Shown: one piece after another, positions 21,299 to 30,017 of the stretch
Layout of the letters: each line of letters opens with the position of its first letter
Numbering within the stretch: position 1 is the first letter of the stretch
Source: Mesotaenium endlicherianum
Lineage: Eukaryota > Streptophyta > Zygnematophyceae > Zygnematales > Mesotaeniaceae
Direction of reading: 5' to 3'
DNA length: 32,142 bases
NCBI GenBank assembly: GCA_009602735.1
Contig: WELA01004336.1
Location: forward strand, 377,212 to 409,353
Translations under genes and position numbers: made by a program
Notes under the pieces: model-generated
The model's input: only the letters and a program-made list of their open reading frames with translations
The model's database searches: none
What the model was told of the DNA's origin: nothing

Positions 21299-22966
21299 TT
21301 AGGAGGGAGATGTCCCTGAGGTCCTATACTCAGGGGAGCCAGACCTCCTCCTGACTTGGGGTCTTCTGAAGCCTGTCAGAGAAGGGGGTTCCGTGTAAGG
21401 ACCCGGCGGAGAACGCAGTAACTGGGCTGTTTCCTCCTGCACAGTCTGCAACTGAAGGGAGGCAGCCTTCTCCTGGGCAGCCCTCAAACTGACAGGTACG
21501 TATACCGGCATCCCAGAAGGATGTTGCATGACATGAGCCAAGGGTACATGCCCTCTCTGCGAGGGAGATGCTGGCAGGCCTCTGGCTATCTCTCGAGCAG
21601 CCCTCCTGTCTGCCCTGTCTGACTGGGTCTCCTTGCCTGGAGATGGGCTCAGTCGTCTGGCAGTCCCCAGCCAAGTGATATCCTCCTCTTGAGCGAGTTG
21701 CGGCGGGGCCCACCCCGTCTTCTCCCTTTTAGGGGATGTGGCAGGTGTCAGGATCACGGCGGGGCTAGTGTTCTCCTCCTCGCCTTCCTCCTCGTCTTCC
21801 TCCGACTCCTCCTCCTCGCCGTCCTCGGGTTCCTCAGAGACTTTTGGGGTCTCCTCTGTCCGCTGCTCCAGCTATACCTGAGAAAAAGAATATCCTACTG
21901 ACCTTCCCCTTTTGGGTGCTGGTGGGGGCTGCTGAGTCCGGACCGCATAGAGGTCCTATTCCCCCTGCTTACTTGCCCATTTGGCATAAGCGTGCTTCCC
22001 TTTACAGAATGACTCTCGGGCCCTGCTTCTGTCCCCCTGCATCTCTTGGCTCATGCAGTCTCTGACTCCATCCAATCTTGGGTCCCAAGCCGCAATGTGA
22101 GGGGGCAATACTATGTTCCCCTTTAGGTCTGTCAGGAAATCCTCATCCGTCGCCCTATCATTCTGCTGGTCCCTCATGTTGATGGTCATCCACCGCCAAT
22201 CAGTGGGCTTTTGGAAGAAGGCAGCATCTGTCTTTTTGAGAGTACAAGGGTACCAGTGCCCTTCAAAGTCCAGCTGACTGGTTTCTCTGGCCAAGAATTC
22301 CCAGCTCCTCCTCTCCACCTCATTGTACATGGCCTTGAACCTGTTGTGGGGTGTTGAGTCCTTGAAGCTGTCCGCGTCCATGGGGATCATCCTGATGACC
22401 CTATCTGTCCCCCAGATACCAGGAATCGAGACAGCTCCTGCTTCGTTCACCTGGGCCATTGCCTTGGCCTCTCCGATGATATATCCTACCATCCTGGCGT
22501 TATCGTGGTAGAGGAGGAGCCCTGTGCCGACCTCTATATACTTGTCAAAGTTTTCGGATGTCTCCCCTTCCTTCTGGAGGATTTCCTTCTGCGAGTCACT
22601 GCGACTTCTCCGGGCATACTTGAAGGCCTCCTCCAGTAGATCAAAGCCCTTGCCCAGCACCGTGTAGCGGTAGCTGCTGATTCTCCTCTGTTCTTCTTCT
22701 TCAGCCTGCTGCTTTCGCTTCTCCTCAGCTTGCCTCTCCTCCTCTGCTTTCTTGGCCTCCTCTGCAGCTTTTCTGTCCATTTCTTCCTGCCTCAGTCTGG
22801 CCTGTTCCTCCTCCTCCTTCTTCTTCTGTGCCTCCCGCTGTTGTTGGAGTCGTTGTGATTCCCGAGCGGTGATGGAAGATGATTCGATGTCTCCACGGAA
22901 TTGCAAGTATTCTGCATGTGCCTCTTCCGCCCTTCTCTTCCTCTTGAGTTCCGACTTTTGAGTCAT
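21299..22966 (-). pseudogene. Element 2 accessory ORF downstream of pol, product unknown
   Basis: A sense-strand reading frame of about 555 codons follows the chromodomain and is interrupted only by TAG at 21956-21958 and TAG at 21872-21874; all parts are in one frame. The first ATG is at 22966, next to a splice-acceptor-like sequence. The first ~95 residues are rich in Glu, Lys, Arg and Gln without proline (EAQKKKEEEEQARLRQEE), a probable coiled coil or single long helix. A globular part follows, with motifs YRYTVLGKGFDLLEEAF and DWRWMTINMRDQQ. After the first stop comes an acidic Glu/Asp run and a Pro/Ser/Gln-rich tail. No signal peptide, membrane helix, zinc knuckle or enzyme motif is visible, so it is not an obvious envelope or gag copy. 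I do not recognise it. Confidence 0.7.
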
Positions 22967-23290
22967 CCTGCTCAATCATAAACACAATGCAGTTAGTGAA
23001 GTCATGATATTTTGCCGCTACTGAGTGCCCTTGATGAAGAGGAACGCGATCGGGAGAGTTCCTAGTGTGGAATACCTGGTGTGAGTGAATATAAGGGAAA
23101 ATTGAGTTAGAGAGCAAGTGAGTGTGAGCGCAGGTTGAGTGTGTAATATGGTGATCAGAGAATACCACTCCCTTCAACTTAATTTTAAAGGTGGGCTGCC
23201 CGTCACAACTGTCACTAACTGTTGCATCCCCCTCCAACTTATATGGAGACAGGACCTCCTGTCACCTTCCCGTGTCAACTGAAATGACTG
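22967..23290 (-). other. Pol-accessory ORF spacer with candidate splice acceptor
   Basis: These 324 bp between the chromodomain stop and the accessory ATG have no long frame in register with either neighbour. The last bases on the minus strand contain CACTAAC, then a T-rich stretch, then GAGCAG ending at 22968. That is a branch-point and 3' splice-site arrangement, with the accessory ATG beginning at 22966, one base into the following exon. Confidence 0.45.
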
Positions 23291-23671
23291 TTAGGGAGGT
23301 GCCCCAGCCGCCCGAAGGTGGAACCGTTTCAACGCCCCGTTGGCATTGGTCAGCTGATCTTTAAATTCCCAAGTGTCCCCAGAGGCATCGTAACCCTTCC
23401 ATCGGATGAGGTACTTCATGACATATTGAGACGATCGACGGACCAAGCGAGCGTCTAAAATCTCATCGACCTCATATTCCTCAGGATCGCCGTCCCGGAC
23501 AGCGAGGACCGGCCCCGGTTGGACAGGCAACCAACCTGTGAACAGTGTATTACCTTTGATGTACGGTTCCAGGAAGGAGACATTAAAGACCAGGTGACCC
23601 TTGTAGTCCGCTGACATGTTTAATCTGTAAGCATTCTGACCGACACGACGCACTACCGAATATGGACCGAC
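23291..23671 (-). pseudogene. Element 2 integrase tail and chromodomain
   Basis: This continues the integrase frame after a TAG at 23672-23674. It opens with VGPYSVVRRVG, the GPY/F module, and then a chromodomain near its C-terminus: EYEVDEILDAR, YLIRWKGY and DTWE. The three cage positions known from HP1 are Tyr60, Trp85 and Tyr88, counted from the internal Met at 23653, so all are aromatic. This chromodomain should be able to bind a methylated histone tail. The frame ends at 23291. The preceding stop replaces a residue between KLGPV and VGPY, one G-to-A change from Trp. Confidence 0.92.
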
Positions 23672-24793
23672 CTAGACAGGGCCAAGCTTTTTCTTGACCA
23701 CACCAGGGAGGTACAGGTGCTGAGAATGTAGTTTGACTAAATCGCCCTTGGAAAATGTCAGCTCCCGACGGTGTTGATTAGCGTATTTTTGTTGGTTTTC
23801 TTGGGCTTTGTGCAAGTTTTGTTGGACTTCTGACAGTGTGTCAGCAAACTCCCGAGTCAACTGGAGGGAGACCGGGTTGTCAATCCCTTCCGGGTCAGTT
23901 AAAGACTCCCCCAGTACATCTAAAGGAGACTTAGGGGCTCTACCCAGGCTGAGTTCAAAAGGAGTCTTGCCCGTTGACGCGTGCACCGCACTGTTGACCG
24001 CAAACTGAATTTGAGGCAACAGGTCATCCCAATTATCTTGTTTTTGGTTAATATATGCTCTCAGCACCTCCTGCAGAACTCGGTTAGTTCTTTCAGTCTG
24101 CCCATCAGTCTGAGGGTGGTTTGCTGTGCTGAGCAGCTGTTTGACTCCCATTAACCCCATTAAAGCTCTCCAGAACTTAGAGGTGAATTTTGAGTCTCTG
24201 TCTGAGATGATATTAGAAGGGAGCCCATGTTGGCATACTACATGGTTGTAAAACTGTCTCGCTGTTTCGAGTGCAGTCACTTTGACAGTTGTGGGGATAA
24301 AAATGACCATTTTTGTCAGTTTATCCACGACTACCAGTATTGAATCATGCCCGTTGGCAGTTCTTGGTAGTGAGACCACCCAGTCCATGGATATAGTTTC
24401 CCAGCGTCCCGCTGGGATGGGTAGCGGTTGCAAGAGACCTCCGGGTGGTGTGTGCCGAGACTTATTCCTCTGACACTGGTCACAGGACTTGACATATTTC
24501 AAGACCTCCTGGGGTAACCCCTCCCAATGATAATGTTTTGACAGTTTGCCAACAGTTTTGGCCTGCCCCAAATTTCCACCCAGGAGACTGTCATGAGCTT
24601 GACTAAGTAAGAGAGACCTTATTTCCAAGTTATTAGGAATGACCAGCTTCCACCTGCCTGAAGTGGTTTCAGTCACCCAGACCCCTCCCTTAAGCTTATA
24701 CCCGAGTGCAGTAGCACGACACACACCAGTAGTGGGGCTGGGCTCAAATGTTGGGTCAGAAAGGTAGGCTTTCCTAAGTTGTTCAAGCCTCAA
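23672..24793 (-). pseudogene. Element 2 integrase
   Basis: This is a 373-codon open stretch. Residue numbers are counted from 24793, where the first codon is TTG; the true protein is part of Gag-Pol. The zinc-binding domain has His67 and Cys104/Cys107 (CDQCQRNK), but the second His is Asn74 (GGNLG where GGHLG is usual). The DDE core is complete: Asp137 (MDWVVSLP), Asp198 (ISDRDSKF) and Glu234 (HPQTDGQTE), with 35 residues between the last two. A frameshift at about 24793-24805 separates it from RNase H, and a TAG at 23672 separates it from the chromodomain. It would insert the element's cDNA. Confidence 0.92.
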
Positions 24794-24805
24794 GGAAGGA
24801 CTTTT

Positions 24806-25409
24806 TCACCTTTAGTGAAGTGAGTGCACAAAGGACTTTATCTACCGCATGCTGACTAGAGTTCCTTTCTTGCAAGTCGGGTCTTCTAGAGAGTGCATCA
24901 GCAGGATTCAACTTCCCTGGTTTGTAGTCGATCTAGACTTGGAACTGCTCCAGCATCTGGCTCCAGCGGTTCTCCCTCCTCGACAGCTTGGACTTTTTCT
25001 GAAAGTGAGTCAGAGCTAGATGATCTGTAATCACCTTAAAAGCTTTACCATGTAAGTATGCTCTCCACTGTTTGAGTACATGAATGATAGCTAGCAGCTC
25101 TTTATCATGCACTGAGTAATTAATCTCCGCTGGATTAAATTTCATAGACTCATACAACACAGGAAGCCACTCCTGCCGTAACTTACCATCCCTTGTGGTT
25201 TTGTCAGCAGGCTGCAACAAAATAGCACCCATGGCAAAGTCAGAGGCATCAGTAACCACCTGCACCGGTTTGCTGGGGTCATACACGGCTAGCACAGGGG
25301 CAGAACAAAGGGCATCTTTAAGGGTCTGGAAGGCAGCCTGCTGCTCTTCCCCCCACACATATCCTATGTCTTTCTTAGTAAGGTCAGTCAGTTTACTGGC
25401 CTTTGTGCA
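24806..25409 (-). pseudogene. Element 2 RNase H and connection
   Basis: After a TAA at 25410-25412 the pol frame continues through TDLTKK, VVTDASDFAMGAILLQ (first catalytic Asp), INYSVHDKELLAII (Glu) and VITDHLALTHF (Asp). A TAG at 24933-24935 then precedes IDYKPGKLNPADALSRRPD, the usual end of gypsy RNase H. The catalytic residues are intact. The domain degrades the RNA strand of the RNA-DNA hybrid. The frame runs to a TGA near 24798, where a one-base shift leads into the integrase. Confidence 0.9.
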
Positions 25410-27101
25410 TTAATTCTCAATAAATCTCCTATAGTAGTTAGCCAACCCAAGGAAGGATCTAACTTCAGAGACAGACTGTGGTACTGGCCAGTCCCTTATG
25501 GCCTGGACTTTCTTAGGATCCACGCTGATGCCCTTTTTACTGACAATGTGGCCTAAGAATTCAATACTGTCTTTAAAGAAATCACACTTGCTCATTTTAG
25601 CATATAAGTGATTCGTTCTTAGAGTGTCCAGGACTGTCTCTAAGTGTTCAGCATGCTGAGCTTCATCTTTAGAGAAAATTAAAATATCATCCAGGAAAAC
25701 TTTCACAAACTTATCTAAATAAGGTCTGAAAATGTCATTCATAGCACCCATGAAGGTGGCAGGAGCATTAGTCAGTCCAAATGGCATCACGTTGAACTCA
25801 TAGTGTCCATAACGTGTACGGAAGGCAGTCTTGTGTTCATCCCCCTCAGCAATTCTGATTTGTTGATAACCACTCTTGAGATCTATCTCACTGAACACCT
25901 TAGCACAAGACAGGGTATCAAGCAAGTCCTCGATTCTGGGTAAGGCATACTTGTTCTTTACCGTAATTCTGTTCATGGCTCTGTAATCCACACACATCCG
26001 CATGCTGCCATCCTTTTTCTTAACAAATAGGATGGGTGCGCCGTAAGGTGATTTACTGGGAGAAATATAACCATTTTCCTCAAGCTCTGCAATCTGTGTT
26101 TTCAACTCCTCGCTCTCCACATAAGACAAGCCATACGTGCGTTGCCAAGGTGGCTGACTCCCAGGTAATAGATCAATTCTATGATCTACTTCCCTTTTAG
26201 GGGGTAGTTCTGGAGGCATATTAAATACATCAGTGAACTGAGCAACAATTTTTGCAGCAGTAGGGTGCTCCGGATGGCTTACCTTTTTCTCAACCACTTT
26301 TTCAGGTTGAGGAGGTACCTCTCTTAGCAGCAAACAGAACATTCTGTCTTCCTTCTGGTTCCAGCTTTTGACGAACTCCATTGCATTCAGCAACTTGCAT
26401 CCTTCTGGAAGCCTCTTCTTTTCCTTCATTTGCCATCCACACAGGACATGAGGAAGAGCACTAGTGGGTGCCAAGTCAGTTTGCCCATCACTGGCTCCTC
26501 TCACTTTAACTGTACCTCTGCTCCAACACACTTGAGCTTGATGTCTATTAAGCCAGGACCTGCCTAGCACGAGATCATAAAAGCCAGTGTTGAGTACCTC
26601 AAATGTAAGCGTTTCAGTTAGAACTGCAATGCCAGAACCTAACTGGACCTCAATAGGCTTGGTTATAACTCCTCCCGGGATACTTGAGGCATCTCCAAGG
26701 AATATTTTTCTATTCCCTTGGGTGACAGTAGGCAGCCTTAGCCGCTTAACTAAGTCCTTGTGAATAAAGGTATGTGACGCCCCACCGTCGACAAATGCCC
26801 TCACCTTCCTACCTGCAATCATGCAATGCAGTAGGATAGGGGGGACTGTCTTTTCCTGACTTTCGCATTGTTCTCCTGACGTAGCAAAGAAATGTTGGAC
26901 ATCAGGTGGAACAAGAGCATCCAGAGTGTGCACTCTCTGGACGTCTATATTACTGATGGTCTCCTTTATCTGTTTGTCAGGCATGCATAGTGAATCCAGT
27001 TCAGCAGGACCCATAATACCTGCTACGAGGGCAGCTAGTGACGACTCACTATCTCTAGCATCCTCACAGTCAGTAGACTGGATTACTGACTGTTGCTGTC
27101 T
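25410..27101 (-). CDS. Element 2 protease-reverse transcriptase
   Basis: The pol frame is entered by -1 slippage at 27101-27107; the first internal Met is at 27014. The protease motif is [12 protein letters not shown], with DGG where D-S/T-G is usual (Asp76 counted from that Met), followed by [10 protein letters not shown] motifs are complete: [57 protein letters not shown], the catalytic [16 protein letters not shown] and [11 protein letters not shown]. It would copy element RNA into DNA in the particle. The stretch ends at a TAA (25410-25412) where pol should continue, so this copy is truncated before RNase H. The unusual protease triad may also impair it. Confidence 0.93.
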   Translation of the reverse strand, partial: RQQQSVIQSTDCEDARDSESSLAALVAGIMGPAELDSLCMPDKQIKETISNIDVQRVHTLDALVPPDVQHFFATSGEQCESQEKTVPPILLHCMIAGRKVRAFVDGGASHTFIHKDLVKRLRLPTVTQGNRKIFLGDASSIPGGVITKPIEVQLGSGIAVLTETLTFEVLNTGFYDLVLGRSWLNRHQAQVCWSRGTVKVRGASDGQTDLAPTSALPHVLCGWQMKEKKRLPEGCKLLNAMEFVKSWNQKEDRMFCLLLREVPPQPEKVVEKKVSHPEHPTAAKIVAQFTDVFNMPPELPPKREVDHRIDLLPGSQPPWQRTYGLSYVESEELKTQIAELEENGYISPSKSPYGAPILFVKKKDGSMRMCVDYRAMNRITVKNKYALPRIEDLLDTLSCAKVFSEIDLKSGYQQIRIAEGDEHKTAFRTRYGHYEFNVMPFGLTNAPATFMGAMNDIFRPYLDKFVKVFLDDILIFSKDEAQHAEHLETVLDTLRTNHLYAKMSKCDFFKDSIEFLGHIVSKKGISVDPKKVQAIRDWPVPQSVSEVRSFLGLANYYRRFIEN

Positions 27102-27107
27102 TTTAAA
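27066..27107 (-). promoter_or_regulatory. Element 2 gag-pol -1 frameshift signal
   Basis: On the minus strand the heptamer T TTA AAA (27107-27101) lies in the gag frame. A 7-nt spacer (27100-27094) follows, then a perfect 10-bp stem ACAGTCAGTA (27093-27084) / TACTGACTGT (27075-27066) with an 8-nt loop. The gag stop TAA (27085-27083) lies at the top of the 5' arm. A one-base backward slip enters the open protease-RT frame (AGA CAG CAA...). Heptamer, spacing, stem and frames all agree with known retroviral -1 frameshift sites. Confidence 0.88.
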
Positions 27108-28561
27108 GGCTGGTCTTTTCTCTCGACCTTAGGCAGGTGCTTGACCGGACACTGTTCTCTGTAGTGGCCTTTCTGCTGACAATGGTAGCAAGTAGATTTT
27201 GCTGAGGCTGGTCTCGGCTTAGTCCTACCACCACCCCTTCCATAGCCACCTCGAGAGGGACCACCTCTACCTCTAGACTGAATAGCATTGTACTCATACT
27301 CATATTCATCACCCTGATTATCCTCAGCCTGGTCTCCTTCAACTGCATTGTAGGAACCGTGGGGCTTTTTGACAATCTTAGACACCAAAGCGTTACTCTG
27401 GCGCTTGTGATTGAACTGCTGCTGATCCCAGGCGTCAGCATCCTGGATCAAGTCAGCCAGTTTCTCATACTTTTTCTCAGCAAAATGACCAGAGACCTCG
27501 GATTTCAAGCCATACCTGAAGTATGCTATCCTATACCGTTCTGGCAAATCAGGCTGCTTCATCATGTTCTCTTGGAACTTTTGAGCAAACTCAGCAACTG
27601 AAGTGGTCTGCTTCAGTGTCAGGGAGATCATCGCATAGATAGCTTTCTCCTGCTGGTTGATGACATCAAACTTCTCATGCAACTTCTCGACAAACTCTAC
27701 CCACGTAGGGTCACCGAGTTGCCGAGCCTTACGCTCTTCCTTCCAGTAAAGCCACCAGTCTGCGGCACTGCCTTTCAGTAGCGCACCGGTGTGCCTGACC
27801 TTCTCGTAATCTTGCAGTTCTGGGTAGTTCTCCAGCCACTGCTCAACATCCGCGAGAAACTTGATCAGGTAATATTTTCTGTTTCCCTCAGGATCATAGT
27901 CCTGGGGAGGTTTCGGCTTGGGCTTACTAGGCCCTCGGCCACCACCACTAGTGGTGTGAGACCCCAGTTGGTCTCTGTCCCGGAGTAGGGACATTATGAT
28001 TCTTTTGTCCTCCTGCTGGGACTGATACATGGTCGCCATTTGCGACTGCATCTGAACGAACAATGCTCCCAAGTCTACATTTTGGGGTGGTAGATTAGCA
28101 AATGCAGCAGCAGCATTGGCATCTACTCGCTGAGTAGTGTCCTCAACAATCCCTCTCGCTCCTGCAGCAGCAATTCCTGCCGCATTCAGCCGGTCACGTA
28201 TTTGACCTAGGGGTACATTGAGTTGTACGGCAGGAGGTGGGTTCAGAACATTGGCCCTTGATGCCATAAGTTCTTCAACAGTGCGCTCGTCAGCTGGCTG
28301 TCCTTCCCTCCTTTGTATATCTTCAGCGGCCTTTGCTACTTGTTCAGCTTCTAGTCTGGCTATCTCCTCCTCAGCTTGCTGAGCTGCGACTGAGGCAATA
28401 GCAGCTGCCTCATCTGCAGCCTCCCTAGCTGCAGTATCCGCTACTGCTTCCGAATAGGTACGGTTTCCCGCTACATGGCTTTCCGCCTGGTTTTCGACAT
28501 TCTCGTTATCCTGGTTCTCCATGTCTCGGGAGTTGCTAGTTTGAGACCTTGTCCTTACCAT
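27083..28561 (-). CDS. Element 2 Gag
   Basis: This intact 492-codon Gag has its ATG at 28561, only 20 bases downstream of the primer binding site. The N-terminal half is Ala/Glu/Gln-rich and probably coiled coil (near residues 40-90). A retrotransposon-gag capsid domain lies at about residues 225-390, including [19 protein letters not shown] and [10 protein letters not shown]. An Arg/Gly-rich basic stretch ([16 protein letters not shown]) precedes one CCHC zinc knuckle at residues 458-471 ([14 protein letters not shown]), which binds RNA. It ends at the TAA inside the frameshift signal. It is the only uninterrupted major gene product in the window and would assemble virus-like particles. Confidence 0.94.
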   Translation of the reverse strand: MVRTRSQTSNSRDMENQDNENVENQAESHVAGNRTYSEAVADTAAREAADEAAAIASVAAQQAEEEIARLEAEQVAKAAEDIQRREGQPADERTVEELMASRANVLNPPPAVQLNVPLGQIRDRLNAAGIAAAGARGIVEDTTQRVDANAAAAFANLPPQNVDLGALFVQMQSQMATMYQSQQEDKRIIMSLLRDRDQLGSHTTSGGGRGPSKPKPKPPQDYDPEGNRKYYLIKFLADVEQWLENYPELQDYEKVRHTGALLKGSAADWWLYWKEERKARQLGDPTWVEFVEKLHEKFDVINQQEKAIYAMISLTLKQTTSVAEFAQKFQENMMKQPDLPERYRIAYFRYGLKSEVSGHFAEKKYEKLADLIQDADAWDQQQFNHKRQSNALVSKIVKKPHGSYNAVEGDQAEDNQGDEYEYEYNAIQSRGRGGPSRGGYGRGGGRTKPRPASAKSTCYHCQQKGHYREQCPVKHLPKVERKDQPLKDSNSQ

Positions 28562-28580
28562 ACAAAGAAGACTGTGATAA

Positions 28581-28594
28581 CTGCTCCGATACCA
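28581..28594 (-). promoter_or_regulatory. Element 2 primer binding site (initiator Met tRNA type)
   Basis: Minus-strand TGGTATCGGAGCAG lies one base inside the 5' LTR. It shares TGGTATCGGAGC with element 1, including the G that differs from the common plant form. Confidence 0.9.
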
Positions 28595-28595
28595 C

Positions 28596-29316
28596 TGAAA
28601 TGAATCGACTTACCAAATAGGCGATTAACAATTAATAAAGATCTTTATATCAGCAAGTAATCTTTATGGTAATTTCCGTTAACTGGTTAAACGGCAAAGG
28701 ACAATACACTAGCAGTGAATAATACTCGTAAGTCAAATGCGAGTAAACTAGCATCAATAATGCAAATCAGTAAACTCATACATAAGCAAGGTTAGAAGAC
28801 AGTGCGTATCAATGGCTTCTCGCCTTGGATTCAGATCTCTCTCAGTAAGCTGTACAAGAGAGTTGGCCTCGTTTCCGAATGCCGAACTCGAGAGCAATGC
28901 CTAGCATATGTACATGGAATGAGTTTACTGTTCAACGGTCAGTGCGATGGCACCGCCTACCCGGGAGTTAACCACGTTGGTAGGACCTCGGTTAACCAAA
29001 TCCACCGCCATCTCCCATCATCCCGAATCGCCATCCATCATAGGGATGTCATCTAGCCATTCATTTAGCATATCACACTTAGATGCATATCGAGGCAGTT
29101 CGCTGCTACCGAGTACGGAAGTCAGCTGGCTGTCAAAGAATGTGTCAGCAAGCTGACTTAAGGTGACCTCAGCCTGCTACTTCCGGCTAAGTCATTAAAC
29201 TGATATTAAGTATAGAGTCCAGCAGACTGATTGTTAACTAGAGTTCAGAAGGCTGTTTTTATTTAACTATATTATGTAAATGAATATTATATCAACCAGT
29301 ATACTGATTCATTACA
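28596..29316 (-). repeat. Element 2 LTR (5' LTR of the minus-strand element)
   Basis: A 721-bp LTR, TGAAATG to ATTACA on the plus strand, the same length as 20493-21213 and about 96% identical by eye. As the 5' LTR it should carry the promoter for the element. Confidence 0.96.
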
Positions 29317-29321
29317 GCAGC
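29317..29321. repeat. Element 2 target-site duplication, right copy (GCAGC)
   Basis: GCAGC directly follows the right LTR and matches 20488-20492. The element 3 LTR sequence CTTGACCAACACTC resumes straight after it. Confidence 0.96.
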
Positions 29322-29433
29322 CTTGACCAACACTCAGGGTGACGTTCTCTGTCACCCGGCTCTCACCATCTGCTTATCCTAAGACTTTAGCAGAAAATTA
29401 AAAAATACTTGCCTGGCCTTAATTCCTCTTATA
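29322..29433 (-). repeat. Element 3 3' LTR, proximal part
   Basis: This is the remaining 112 bp of the interrupted LTR, matching the second half of 18908-19149. The expected TTACA end reads TTATA, one transition. The total LTR length is about 241 bp, short for Ty3/gypsy. Confidence 0.83.
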
Positions 29434-30017
29434 CCCCTCCCTTTCAGCTGAGGCGTCCCTGCCTTTCCTGCTGAAAGCTGGTATTTTCCAGCCCTGCGGC
29501 TAGGGGTTTTAGGTAGGCAATCAGGACATTCCCATCGTCCTGCCATAATTTCTTCCTCGCCAATGCAGAAAGTGTGCCAACGGGCACCACACTTATCGCA
29601 AGTTACCATTGCTTCCTGATCGTCCAGCACTTTGCAGCTGGCACAAGGCGTGGCCGGCACCAATTCCTCGGGCACCACCCTAACTGTGGGATCAATATTC
29701 GGCAAATGGCATAGCGAGCAATTCTGCACGTGGTCTCTCATGGTTTTACCATCAGAACCTTCCAGTTCTAACACACCATTGTCAAACGCATGTTTCACGC
29801 GCAAGATCACTGCACCTGAACTGGTGTCGATGGTGGTCTTGGTCTGGCGCTTGCGGTGGACAATGTCTCCTTCTTATATCCGCGTCATCTGCAGGCGGTA
29901 GCTCCCGTCTCGCGTCCTGGCGTAACGTTGCGTATCTCTTTTCTGTGCAATTTTCAAATTGTCTAGTGTAGCCGATATCATGCGTTCAAATAACGCCTTA
30001 CGGCGCACCATCACTTT
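29379..30017 (-). pseudogene. Element 3 integrase C-terminus with PHD finger
   Basis: This continues the integrase frame after a TAA at 30018-30020, with a second TAA at 29874-29876. The first part resembles the integrase C-terminal module (EGDIVHRKRQTKTTID, then DNGVLELEGSDGKT). A PHD finger follows, counted from Met at 29810: Cys56, Cys59, Cys71, Cys74, His79, Cys82, Cys95, Cys98. The spacing is C-x2-C-x11-C-x2-C-x4-H-x2-C-x12-C-x2-C, with the usual Trp (93) two residues before the seventh ligand. PHD fingers read the histone H3 tail, so this may replace a chromodomain as targeting module. The last ~18 codons lie inside the LTR. The family assignment of the finger is firm; the targeting role is inference. 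Confidence 0.9.
29434..29444 (-). promoter_or_regulatory. Element 3 polypurine tract
   Basis: Minus-strand AAAGGGAGGGG directly abuts the LTR start (TATAAGAGG, expected TGTAAGAGG from the other copy). It also encodes the KGRG part of the PHD-tail reading frame. Confidence 0.8.

Larger units (their letters stand above)
20493..29316 (-). mobile_element. Element 2: Ty3/gypsy chromovirus with accessory ORF
   Basis: This is an 8,824-bp minus-strand LTR retrotransposon with 721-bp LTRs, a 5-bp target duplication and an initiator-Met-type primer site. Its order is gag, frameshift signal, protease, RT, RNase H, integrase, chromodomain, then about 2 kb of extra sequence with a sense-strand ORF, then the 3' LTR. 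Gag is intact. Pol carries three stops and one frameshift. The two LTRs differ by about 28 positions in 721 by eye (about 4%). It is nested inside the 3' LTR of element 3. Confidence 0.97.

Noticed and set aside
21299..22975. Accessory ORF as an envelope gene, making element 2 an endogenous retrovirus
   Set aside because: No signal peptide, transmembrane segment, fusion-peptide-like stretch or cysteine pattern is visible. The position alone is not enough.
22725..23237. 170-codon minus-strand frame overlapping the accessory ORF
   Set aside because: It overlaps the accessory ORF in another frame, and its Gly/Glu/Thr-rich end is the shadow of the charged-helix codons.
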